Below are positions 37,957 through 50,164 of a DNA stretch of 64,000 bases, one piece after another; position 1 is the stretch's first letter, and each line of letters begins with the position of its first letter. Source of the stretch: Parus major (taxonomy: Eukaryota; Chordata; Aves; Passeriformes; Paridae). The position numbers were made by a program, and so were the translations under genes. The notes under the pieces were generated by a model that was not told where the DNA came from, ran no database searches, and saw only the letters and a program-made list of their open reading frames with translations. The stretch is from positions 8,577,403-8,641,402 of the forward strand of contig NC_031768.1 of assembly GCF_001522545.3 (NCBI RefSeq), written 5' to 3'.

Positions 37957-37959
37957 TTC

Positions 37960-40900
37960 TCGCTTGGGACATCAAGTCTTGCAGAGAGAGATTTGGGATA
38001 GGAGTGGTACTGTATTTATGCTGCTTATTCTTGTTGGGGGACAATCTTCACAATTCCTGCAGGGACATAGCCTCGGAGCTGCGTCCTACAGAAATGCAGG
38101 AACAGAAGACTTAGGGGGAAATGGATTTTTGAGTAAGTATTTATCACGTGCAGAGCTCTGAACTCTCTCCCCGCAGGAGAGCAGCCCCTGGCTGTCCGCT
38201 GGAAGCCGTGGGTGTCGCGGGGTGGCAGCTCCGGCTCGCTCAGCTGCTGTTTGCAGGCTCGTCCCACGAGAGGGCAATGCAGCAGCATCCATCCCTCTGC
38301 CTCCCTCAAAGGAAAGGATCGCGCTCTGCACACGGGAATTCCGTGCTACGATATATGTCTGGTATTTATAGAAGGAGCGTTTACTCTTTTAAGTGTTGCT
38401 TATAGCAGTGAAATATAATTAGTCTGCATTAAAATCCATCTAGCAGGAGCTGATATGGTCCTCTGCTGCTAGGCAATCTAGGACACCTGAACATCCAAAG
38501 AAAACCATTTTTTTCCCCGTATCTCGGACACTCTATCAGACAATTAAACTGGAGGCTCAGAGCTACAACTCATCCTCAGGGGGTAGCCTATTTATCAGCT
38601 GCTTCAATAGATCTGACAGTTTGAGTACAATACTATAGGTTTGTGTGTTACTTTCATTGACCTTTATGCAATTAAATACCTTATTTTGTATCTGACCCTC
38701 GGGTCTGTAATCTCTTTTGTTTGGCTGACAAATGTCTGTGTCACCTCCTAACCTGGTTGATCCAAATGAGCTTTTTGAAAGTGCCACTGACAGCAAATCA
38801 CTGCGGTCTACAAAAGGTTTATCTTCCCCTTGACTGGAAATTGCTTACCATGTGCTAAACAGTGTTGATAATGCCAACCAAAAATGCTTTTTCCCCTACA
38901 GATTTCATATTCTGTCTTATATTCCAAAAGACTGTGTATGTTTTGCAGCTGTCTTATCAGATGCAGCTGAAATATTTTGTTCTGAGTGATTCAGTTTGAG
39001 TGATTTCTCTTTGCTTTGCACTACACACAAGTTACTGGCCAGCTGCAGGCTGTGGTTGTGATTTGCAGCTTCACCAGCCATTAGAAAGGAGAATGCAGAG
39101 TCGTTAAGCACATCTTGACAGGTAAATGAGAGAAGAACCACATCAGCAATGCTGTGAGGAACGCTCTGGGAAGGAGGAAACACATTCCTACAAGCAGCTG
39201 CTTAAAATGAGTGAATAGGTGACATAAAGGACCTTGCCGGCTGTGAGTGCACTGTTTGCAGCAGAATGAGCAGCAGATGATGAGGACAGGAAGGCAGGGA
39301 TGCAGGGATGCAGGGATGCAGGGATGCCTGGCAGCACTGGCTTCTCCAGTGTCAGCCTGCAGCCAGCTGTGCCAGCATGAGCAGCAACTGGGCCACAGGT
39401 CCTGCCAGGCCCACGGCCACAAAAGGGTCAACATTCTTTGCATGGCATAGACATTACTGTGTGTGCTTCTCCCACATCTCTTGCTGTTTAATTGCTATAA
39501 ACAGTTGGGCAGCTCTGGAATGGAGGAATTAAGTAGCTCAATTAGTCACTGTTTGTGAAATGGTGGCTGGTGCACGTGTCCCTGCACAGCCCGTGTTAGG
39601 CAGATGCATTCATCACCCGTGAAGATGAGCTGCCACCCTCCCAGGTCAGGAGTGAGGATGGTGGAAAGCAGAGTCATTTATGCCACAGGGATTGCAGCAT
39701 TGCTGGGCTGGAAAGGGGAGCAAGCCTTACAAGATTGGAAAAAACTGTACTCAGAACACTGCCTGGATGAAGAACTTCTGTATCGATGAGGACAAATCGG
39801 TCCCTAATGATTCTGTGCCCTGCTGTGAGAAGTGGCTGTGCTGCCATCATGAAAAATTAAAAATTAATTTACTCTCTGTTTTGTTTTGCTGTCCTTTTGG
39901 ACACCACAGGTGGTCAGGGAGCACTGTTACTTCCCAAAACTCTTCTGCTGGCTGGAGAGACACTGTACCCTCATGAAGGAACCTGATGTGGTATCTTTCC
40001 CCACAGGGTGTATTTGAAAGGGTTCTTCAATAAGTCTGTATTTTCCAGAGTGACTTTGGAAGCTGTGCCCAGAAAAAGGTGAGGAGGAAGCAGGGCAGCC
40101 GAGGCTGGGCACAGCCCATGCCAAGGGCACTGAGCAGCTGCTGCTGGCTGCACACACAGAGCACACTCAACGCTGCCAGGAGACACAAAATCTTTCTGAT
40201 GAGAATGTGAGGCAGATCAAAGCACGAGTGGAAATAGTCGTGGATCAGGTGTGCCAAAGGGGTAAAGGGCACACTGGGGCCAGGCTGGGAGGCTGCCATC
40301 CTCCTGTCTGCCCCATCACGGCCCTGTAGAGGCAGCAGAAGGCAACAGGCAGCACCAAAAACAGGATCCTGCTTCTTATGGGGACCAAAGCCATTGCCCA
40401 GCCCAGGGCCAGGGTGCCTGGGGCTCTGCAGCCCCTGCCCAGGGCTGGCTCCAGTAGGAAAAGCCTTGAAGAGCACTGAGGGCTTCAGTCCTGGTCTGGG
40501 GCAGACTCTGCTGGGCCCTGGCTCAGCCACAGCACTGTCCTATAGCCATGGCTAGCCATCCTTGGGTCTGTGGTGGTCCCTGGTCACATTTCCCATCCTG
40601 GCTCTGCCCTGGGGCTGCTGTAGTGACAAAACAGCCTAGAGACCAGTATGACCATTCAGAGGTTCATTTTCTTTTCATGAAAACTATGGCCTTTTCCAGA
40701 CTAAGCTGCTCCAACTTTTCAGTGTACTTAAGCACTAACAAACCACTGGATGGAAAATTTCTTTTACAACAATATTTGCTCAATGGGAAAGGACATTACC
40801 ATTGAGAAAAATAGTTTTTCCAGCCCTCAGAAACAAATTCAAGCCAGCAACAAAAAAAAAAAAAAAAGAAAAGAGGAAAAAAATTAAGGAAATTATAAAA

Positions 40901-42845
40901 AGTTCAGTGACTTTTTAAATGTGATTGTTTACTTGTGTTAAATACTTGACAGCAAATTGCAATAGACTTTCAAGCAAAAATAAACTTGAGTGGACTAACA
41001 GGAAATGTTACCTGCAAGACACATATGTCAATAGGGCTACTCAATTTTTATTAAAGCATCATAAAGAAGAAAGTACAGATTTAGTGTAACATGCAGTTTG
41101 TAAACAATTCACAAATCTCCAGTTAAATTTGGACACTGTGATGGATGAGCACATGCAGAGGTTGGATTTTGGATAATTGCCACTGTTTAACTGGTGAAAA
41201 AAAAGATGAGAGGCAAAGCCTGAAGAGTTTTGTCAGCTCAGCCACTTCCAAAGTGACCTCCCACCCACGCACAGTCCCATTCTCACAGCACAAGCTGCTG
41301 TGCAAAGCCACTGAAATGTGCTGGTGACAAAGCACAAACAAACAGGATCAGATTCTGATTTAAGAAGTAGATGAGACTAAAACGAAGCCAAGCTGAAACT
41401 TTAGCCCAAATGAAGAACTTTATAGGACAAGGCTGTTTTTGTCTTATGGCAGGGGACAGAAGCAGACTGCTCCAGCCTCTTCCTGGTCTGTGTTCACAGC
41501 AGCAATCTGTGCTGGTGCTATCCAAAGTTTGCTGCAGTTAAAATACACTTCTCTAAATGACCCAGCTTTCAACATGCCTCTTCCCACTATCTGTGTAAGT
41601 AAATACATATTCTCAGTGGCTAAACACAAGCAAAGAGGCTCACATTTTTATCTCTTATTTGATTGCCACCTTTGCTTCAAGATCTGCAGTGAGTGTTCCA
41701 CAGCATCCAGATGAATGACATTACAGAACTGGGGTATCAGCCACTACTGACTAATCACAGTTTCATTAATTATATTTTACATAACTTAACTGGCTGAATC
41801 AGCTTATCATTAAGGGCATTTGCAAACCAATAGGAGCTTTTCGGTTAAGTTCATGATAATTTTCTTTTTCCACAACCAAAGCTGTTTCCCCAAGTACCTG
41901 CACAGTTATTTCCTGCTTGGGATGTTTATATATTTCATGGGGAAGGTCAGAAATTTCAGCTGAGACAGATTGGCAGAGTTAAGCTCAATGGGAGCCTGAC
42001 CCCAGGTTCTGTAACCAATAGATTATATAATAGAGGTTTATTACTTTTTAGAAGAAATGACAAAACTAAACATTAACAGACAGATTGACTTTCCTATGGG
42101 GTCACTGTTCATTAAATTTCCCACTGCTTTTACAATCTGAGCTGCTACAGTCATTTAGCTTTTAGCTCAAGTCATTAAAGCAAGAAGATTGTTTCTTTAT
42201 TATCTTGTGACCATCCTTTATTTTAATGACAGTTTTCAAGATCTCATCCTAAAACTGGAAAACACCATTAAAAAAAAAAAAAAAAAGGAAACTGTGCCTT
42301 CCGTGGCTTAAACACAAACAAATCCAGTTGCTTCCATCCTTCTCATTTAATATCTGACAGGCACAGATTTCTGCCAGGCAGGTAATCAGGTGCCTACTGG
42401 AGAGAGCTGGGTGAGGATGTAAACCTCCTTCACAGAAGCTGGAGGCAGACTCAGGGCAATCAGCTCTGAAGGTGTTACCCTGTGAAGCAGCATTTTGTGG
42501 GGGGAGCTGTAGGAAAGTGCCAAGACTCTTTGCAGGTAAGAAACCGGGACTAGGAACTGGGGATGAGGTAGTTGAACAGAGCAGGACATGCCAGTGAGGG
42601 CGTTTGACACTGGAAGTGTGCACAGATGCCCTGAGGCACCACAGTGCAGTAGCTGGACCAGAAAGTAGTGGCTTCAACAGCCCTGACATATTTTGTCTCC
42701 TCCTTTCCTCTTGCATAAGGGACTATGCAGACTTTGGACAGATACCATCAAAAAGGTCATCCAGGTACATCAGAGAAGACTTGGAAAGAGGGCATAGAAA
42801 ACAATAAGAAACAGTAGAGAAACTCCCTGCAAGAGATCCCATCCA
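37960..42845. other. Intergenic sequence, nothing gene-like confirmed
   Basis: Non-coding stretch with a GC-richer island around 40080-40560. A 167-residue minus-strand frame there (40530-40027) has no recognisable domain. An 8-bp tandem repeat at 39294-39325 and runs of A at about 40852-40867 and 42270-42286 are present. Confidence 0.45.
39294..39325. repeat. 8-bp tandem repeat (GCAGGGAT)x4
   Basis: Four perfect copies of GCAGGGAT in a row. Confidence 0.95.
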
Positions 42846-42847
42846 TC

Positions 42848-43105
42848 AAAGAATCATAGGATAAAATCACAGAACAGCTTTAGTTGGAAGGGACCTCAAA
42901 GATGATCTAGCTCCAAGCCCCTGCCACGGGCAGTGGCACCTTTCACTATCCCAGGTTGCTCAGAGTCCCATCCAGCCTGGCCTTGCCAAGGATGGGGCAT
43001 CCACAGCTTCTCTGAACAACCTGTGCCAGGGCCTCACCACTCTCACAGTAAAGAGCTTCTTCCTAATATCCAATCCAAACCTATTCTCTTCCAGTCTGAC
43101 TGTGA
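42848..43105 (-). mobile_element. CR1 LINE 3' end fragment
   Basis: Minus-sense CR1 tail: 'aatcataggataaaatcaca' (reversed tail repeats), 'gttggaagggacctcaaaga', 'tccagcctggccttgccaag', 'cctgtgccagggcctcacca', then 'aaagagcttcttcctaatat'. It covers about 260 bases of the 3' UTR. Confidence 0.95.
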
Positions 43106-46100
43106 AGAAAGACATTTTTTAATTTCTTATTAGGTAGATAAACCATAACATTTATAACTTTTCAACAAATATAATTAACAACAAGACTCATTACTCATCT
43201 TAGTCACATTCAGCATCTACAGATTTCAACAGCTACAAGGACATTACATTTTGGAGAATTCTTTCAGGTCACAGGTTACTTAAAAACAAGGACCACAATA
43301 TCAAATATTTGATGAGAGAACAGAAGAAGAGAACTCTCTTGTCTTACATTACTCATTTCCCAAGGAAAAAACATTTTCTATACATTCTACATTTATTACA
43401 ATAATCTAATTATTCTTTTGTTGATAATACTGGGCTCATGTCTCAGATTTTACATTGTTTTGATGAAATATTGAACAAAACTCTTCCATGTTTGCCTCTT
43501 GCTCATCGATTCTGACCTTATAGCTTTGTTTCCTATCACTGATTGATGGCAGAGCAATGCAACCTGACTGCTTTCATGTCTGCCCACTCCAAAAATGGAA
43601 AGCTGATAAAGCAGTAGATGAGATAGGAGGAGGCAAACATCTGTTGAATCAGTGTTCTATGACTTAGAGATGCTTTTCTGAGCCCTTAACCCAGCAGACT
43701 ATAACAGCTAAGGATGCCTAAACCAAGGAACACCTGGGGGAGCTTCGCAGCTGAGCAACAGCACCGGGAAGGAGGCCGTGCAACATCTTAGGCTGCTCCT
43801 AACACTACAAGCTCCAATTATTTTTCTTTTCTAAGTCCAGATTTATTCTTTGAGGCCTTCACTAAAATGTTCTTTGCTTTTCCACTACGAAACAGATGGC
43901 ACAAATGTGCCCTGAGATTTTATTGCTATGTTACAATTTCACCGCGTCATGCTCAAACCAATGGGTTCATTCAGTCTGCAATAAAACCTCCATTCTGCTG
44001 TGCTGCCAATGGATGCACTGAATAAAATGGCAGCTGAAAAAGTTTCAAGTTGGTAAATCAATATTTCATTATTTGTCTCATACAGGTTTCTTAGCGATAG
44101 AATCAAAGCTTAACAACAGATAAAACCTTGAAATGGTTACTTGGAAAAATGTAATGAGAATGGACTTGTGCACAACCACTGCATTTTAAATCTTTTTGGT
44201 TTTTAGTACTTCTTTTTCAACATGATGAGATTAGACAAAATTGCTCAATTCTTTTCTCTGTAAGGCTGGTCAAACTACTGGCTGAAAGAATCTTTCTCAG
44301 GGTTATACACAAGTGAAAGAAAACTTCTGTTACAAATTTATCTTGGCACTGGTGTGAATAAAAAAAGAGTCTAATCTGTGAAGAGATATTCTGAAGAGTG
44401 TTCAGTTCAAGAGGAACGTGACTAAAGGGAGAAAACCTGAAATACAGCAGGATTTAACTCCTTACAGTCCTTCATCAGAGCTTTTCAAGCACAAGAGTTA
44501 GCTACTCAACACATGTAATGATTTACAGCCAGACACAGCTACAGGAGTTTGCTACTCTCACCTCTGAGGGATTCTCATACCCAGAGAGGGTGGAGATGAT
44601 ACACGAATACAGAAACATTCATAGAAATCCACTCTCTTGATTTCTTAATGTGAATAGAGCAGGCCAAACTCAATTGTTACTGACAGAGGCTTAAAAGGGA
44701 AATGACAAGAAAAATACCGCAAATCTCTTGGCTCTAGGGGACACTTTATCTGCATGGCCTGTAGAGATAACCTTATTCACACCATCAAGGGAGCAGAGAG
44801 GTGACTTAAAAAGATCCTAAGGAATGAAAACACCTATCAGGTGAGACAGTCACTGCAAGGTTGCTGGGATAACCTCAGCATTCCTGCACGACTCTCTGCA
44901 CACCAAGCCTCTCTGATTAACCCTCTCTGGTAGCTGGCTCTTTCACACAGATTCCCCCAGTGCCTGCACTGGCCGATCCAGTTTAGCAGACCTGTATCTC
45001 TGCTTGCTCTGCAGGGTGGCTGGTTCTGTGTGACTGGTTCAATATCCCCATTCTGATCTCCCTGCTGAGGATTTGCTGTGTGTCTTGATACCTACTACAG
45101 CACCAAGGCAGGCAGAGAAAGACAAAACAGAGAAGCACATTTAACTTGATCCAAATGTAGAAAACAAACCTATAAAAGTATCAGAGATGTGTACATGAGC
45201 AAAGCCAAGGGCTTTGGAGGACTTTTAAACAATTACTACTAAAAAAGTAGTTACTTCAGTTGAACTGGCTTCTTCCTTTTCTTTTTCTTTTTTTTTTACG
45301 AAAAATACTAGACTATTATTTAATTGCACCACTTTCTTCAGATTTGTCCTTAAAAGAGACCTTTTAACATTTCTAAGTGCCCCTCAAATAATTAGATTTG
45401 CAAAACTCACCCTGTAGAATTCTATTAAAATTAATTAACTCACCTACCAGCAGTTTAAATAACAAAGTGAAGAACACAATTTCTATCGGGCACTGGACAG
45501 TGATGATGGGAAAACTCCCAAGGTACCTTCATAGGATTTGTTTAAGCTGCCTTCAAAGCCATGTAAAATACATGCAAAGAACTTGCTGCAAGGAAATTAA
45601 AATTAAGGCTATGCAAGTAAGAGAGACAGGGGCAGGAGCTGGAAAACTTGTGATGCTCACCCAGCCTCCTCTGCAGCACAAATCCAGCTAAGATGCTGCT
45701 GGGATACCCACATGGAGAGAAGGGATGTCCCCAGTGAGAGCTCCATGACAGCTCAGGGGTTTGTAAAGCAGAACAGGCACCTCAGGCCATGGGAGCCCTG
45801 TGGTGTCCCACGTGGAGTGGGCAGCTCTTCCCACAGCAGCTTTGGCCACGTGGAGCACGGTGCTACACGCTGATCCTGAAGCTAAAAGGGCTGTAAACAG
45901 GGACAGTGCCTGCTCCTCAGAGACATTAATTACTGATGGTCACACGCAGCCAGCAGCCAGGCAGCGTGGCTGCTCAGTGTCACAGGGCACACAGAGCCTG
46001 TGCTCCACATCTCTGCAGCGCTGGGCACCTCCAGGAATGGGGAAAGGCAGCACCTCTGCCACCTCCCACCCAGCAATGCCTCCATCACCTCCTGCTAACC

Positions 46101-49100
46101 AGCCTCAGGCCAACACAGCAGCTGTGGTGGGGACACAGTGTCCCCCCAGCCAGAGGAGGTTCTGGGAAAGCAGAGGGAACTGCCATGAGGAGGTGGGGGA
46201 CTGCAGGGTAGCCTCTATGACATCTCGTGGAAGAGGAGCACTTGTTCACTATTAATAACAGCAATCTCTTTAAAAGAAAGGGTTATCAAAATGATGTTGA
46301 CTATGAGCAAGTTACTCGTTTGTCATCACCATGAGCACAGAGGAGGTGCCAGATGGTACCACAGGGTACCTGGCTCTGAAATCCTGTGTCAGACAATGAA
46401 GTGAACTCCACAGGCCTCCAACCTTTGCAAGCCCTGGCACACAAGAGCTGCAGGGAAAGGGCAGGCCAAGGGAAGTGAATGCTTTGGGGATGTGGGGTAG
46501 CACTACTCAGCTGCTTGGAGGGGATTTTGCACATCCCAAAACAGGACTCTGGGAAAAGGCTTTACACCTTTGGTGTGACTTTGGAGAACACTTTCCAACA
46601 CAAAATTGACACAAAATGTGGTCCAGAGAGTACTGGTGAAGTGAGATGAATTAGCCTCATCAAGATAAACACAGCAATTTGGAAATCTCTGGACAAATGA
46701 GCAACATAGGATGATCTTTTTTCAGTCATGTTGCTAGGAGACATCACCGTGGTCAATCATAAAACCATCAACTGCTGCTACTCAGGAATTTTTTTAATAA
46801 ACACTTCTATACTGAAGAATAATTCAGTGAAGCTAAAATTGCTTATGGGACCCTGTCAGTTTTGACAAAAACAAGCAACAAAACCTAGACTGGTGAAGAT
46901 TTCTCAGGTTCCAGATGAAATTTGTGATCCATAAAGTGTAATACCAAGGTTGGTGTTACCAGCATACAAAAAAACCCAAGAGAGCAGCTCAAACCCACAC
47001 CCTATGATATCCCATAACAGAAATATACTGGTCTAATTTGCAAGAATCCCTAAGAATTTAGTAGTAAGTAAATTAAGTCAATGTTAAGTAGGTAAGACCT
47101 AGAGATCGGCATATAATATAGAGAATTTCAAAGGATTTTGAAGTTTGAGGAAGATAAAGACTGCAAGCTTAGTCTAATATTCAAAGCTGCCTAATGCCCT
47201 GCAATGGAGGCAACACAAGTTCAAATCCTTGCTCCAGGGCTGTGGGTGAAGGTCAGGGTTGAGAGCAAGCCTTCCTCAGGGGCTAGGGGTGTGCTGACAG
47301 CTTGGCACTGGGATCAGGATTTTGTGAACCAGTTTCAGGAAGTCAGTGCTAGGTTATGCAGAACAGTAAATGCTGAAATCTGAAAGCAATTTGCAGAGCA
47401 AAAACCTCCTTTTTTAAACATTCCTGCCAGTAGAGAAGATGGTAGTGTTTTCATGGAGCCAAGCTGCCTGTGTGGAAACGCTGCAAGGTAATGAGGGTTG
47501 AAGCACAATTAGGCAAGAACAGGGAAATTAAGCTACAAGTAACACTTCAAAAGTTAGAAAAAAATGACTGAAGAGAAAATAATATTAAAAATTATTTTCA
47601 AAGCTACATTTCTTCTAGGGAATCTGCACAATAAAAATATAAACTGTTATATTTGCTAAAGGAGCCCTTTGCTAAAGGAGCATGTGATTTTAGGGAGAGC
47701 AGAAAAAGGAGGTGTCATTATTCAGCACTTTTATTAAACGAAATGAAAAAACCAGCAAGCTAAGAGGAGAAAACCCAACTCACCCAGAAACAGAAAAAAA
47801 AAAGAAACATGTAGCTTTTCATGATTACATGTATATTCTACCTTCACCCACCCGTAAGGAAACACCTATGGTTAGAATACAATCGTGAACAGAAAAGCAG
47901 ACACAACAAAAGCATAAGGAAAAAAATAAAATAGTAATTCTAATAGTAAATGGAAATAACATTACTTGTGCCAAGAGAGTTTAGGGGTACTAGCTGGGGA
48001 AAATGTTTGATCTGGTCCCACTGCCCTTGCTTTCCTTTGACAAGACCATTTTTCGTATTAGGTCCTGGCAAGAAGTGCTGCCCGCAGTGGTTTTAATCTT
48101 GTGAACAACCCACATGAGGTAGCTGTATTCAGACTGGTAGTGAAAAGGCCAGAGGTGATACCAGACTGTGCCTCACTGTGTGTCACAGCAGGCTGACACC
48201 AGCCTCTGGTCCCAGACCAGTTCATCCCCTCAGCTCTTTGTCCAGCACTGAAACACTGCCTGGCCTGGGTGTGAGCACACCAGCAAGGTCAGAGGAGGAA
48301 AGCAGAGAAGCCTGGGTCCCAGAGACACCAATGTACAGCTGTGTGTCACCAAACAACTTGAGTCCCTGGGCACAGCCAAGAGTGGCTGCTGTGCCACTGC
48401 CAGCGGCAAGAGCTGAGTGAGAAAATACAGAAAAATCAAATTGGGAGCCTCTGACCCATGGAATTGATCCAAGGTCTGTTGTGTGGGAAAAAACATCCCA
48501 CACCATAGGAAAGGCCAGGGAAACAGCCTGGTACAGATTATTCCTTATGCAGAGATTTCATTGCTGGCATTATCAAAATGAATTTTTTAAATACTTGTTC
48601 CCTTCTTGCTTTAAGCTCCTCAGCTAACCCTGGGAGCCACACAGTTATGTACAGTGCTTCCAAGTGGAGAAGGAAACAGCAGGGCACACTGAAAATTGTC
48701 GTTTTGATTCTTGGGCTTTGTTTCTAAAGGGGAAAACAGCACAGCAGTCAGTGTGTCTTTATTGCATGATACACGGAGAGAGGACAGGCAGAGAGGACAC
48801 AGCTCTAATATTACAGCAAACATTTGCAGAGATCTAAATGGGAATCAAGTCCTGTATAATATGCTGTATAATACATGTGCTGGAGATATCTATATCTATC
48901 TATAGATAGACAGATATGGTCAAGAGTATAAGCAAGATCTTTCTTGCACTGACTTGTTACTTAGCATTCAATAACTCACTGCCAAGTGAAAAATACAATT
49001 ACTGAGATACCCCCACAGAAGTAAAGTGCACTTCAACTTTCTGGCAAAACTCAAAGTTCAATTACCCTGTAGCAAATCAATCAAATGTGTGCACAGCAAG

Positions 49101-50025
49101 CAATGAAAAAGTACAGATGTCACCTCAGTGCTTTCAGCTGAACATGGTTTTCCTTCTTTTTAAAAATCAGCAAGTGGCACTAGGAGACATTTACAAAGCT
49201 CACATTATGCAGAAAATAAAAAGAAATCTATGAGTGTGATTTAGAGCAGCCCAGCACAGAGCTCTGGGCACGAGGAACAATAAATAATGAACATTCATCA
49301 CTGGTAACCTGCACAATGATCTGATTTTTACAGACACTGAGATTCACGACACCAGTTCAGCATCGCATCCCCCACATTCCCATAGCTGGGAGCCAGGCCT
49401 GCAGGCAAAGCCATGCACTAAACCATGTGCACATGCCAGCCCCTGCTGATGGATGTGTGGCACGACACAAGCATCTGTGTGCACAGCAAGCTCCAGCTAA
49501 CCCAGGGCAGAGCATCCTGTTTGGATGGTGCTGGCCTGGGATACACAAATGAAAGCTTCCCAAGGGGAGCACGGGGCTGCACTGTGCACTGACAGCTTGG
49601 AAAGTCACTGCCCTTTGCTGCTTCAAGTACCTTTCTTTGCCCTTTTGTTATGAGCAGCACAAAACTGCACTTGAGTTCACTGCTCTGAGGCACAAACCTC
49701 ATTCTGGGCTTCTCCAGCCTCTCCCACAGGCCCTGCCCTGGTGAGCAATCCCAGGGATACTTTTATCCTGGTTACCAGAGAGGGAAGGGATGACACCCAC
49801 TTTGTGCTGCCTGGAATGGAGACCTTCAGTTTCCAGCTGGGATCAATACACAAGGCTGGGCTTGGTTTTGTTCTCCGTTAATTCATTGTCCCTAGAGCTG
49901 ACATGAAATTTGGTAATCACTTCTGAGTGGCTGAGGGGAACTTTGAAATTTAGTCCTCCAACTTCAACATTTTTTGCTAGTTTCCCTTCCCTCAGCCTGT
50001 GACTTACTTAGCTATGGCTACAATG
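43106..50025. other. Intergenic sequence, nothing recognised
   Basis: About 7 kb of AT-rich non-coding DNA between CR1 and the SINE. The segment at 45700-46250 is GC-richer and gives forward frames of 151 and 91 residues that match no known family. A TATC/GATA simple stretch lies at 48886-48915. Confidence 0.5.
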
Positions 50026-50026
50026 A

Positions 50027-50160
50027 ATCACAGAATATTCTGAGTAGAAGGGACCAAGAAGGATTGTCAAGTCCAGCTCTTAAGTGAACAGGCCATACAG
50101 GGATTGAGCCCACAACCTTGGTGTTAGGAACACCAGACTGAGCAAATGAGCTCATTTCAG
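50027..50160 (-). mobile_element. SINE with tRNA-Ile-like head and CR1-like tail (TguSINE1 type)
   Basis: On the minus strand the 5' part (50160-50085) follows a tRNA. It has a GCTCA box corresponding to the D-arm, an anticodon-arm region 'ggtgttcctaacacc', and a T-arm/B-box 'gggctcaatccctgtatggc', all close to tRNA-Ile. The 3' part is CR1-like ('ggtcccttctactcagaata', 'ttctgtgattc'). This composite matches my recollection of TguSINE1, a songbird SINE mobilised by a CR1. The anticodon loop is degenerate, so it is not a working tRNA gene. Confidence 0.75.
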
Positions 50161-50164
50161 TGTT

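Noticed and set aside
40027..40530. A 167-residue minus-strand frame
   Set aside because: It shows no recognisable domain, has no splice context I can support, and lies in a GC-richer patch where long frames arise by chance.
45936..46255. Overlapping forward frames of 91 and 151 residues
   Set aside because: No domain, no splice context, and two frames open over the same GC-rich bases indicate chance.
50085..50160. A tRNA-Ile gene on the minus strand
   Set aside because: The anticodon arm is degenerate, the acceptor stem does not close, and a CR1-like tail follows, so it is a SINE head.
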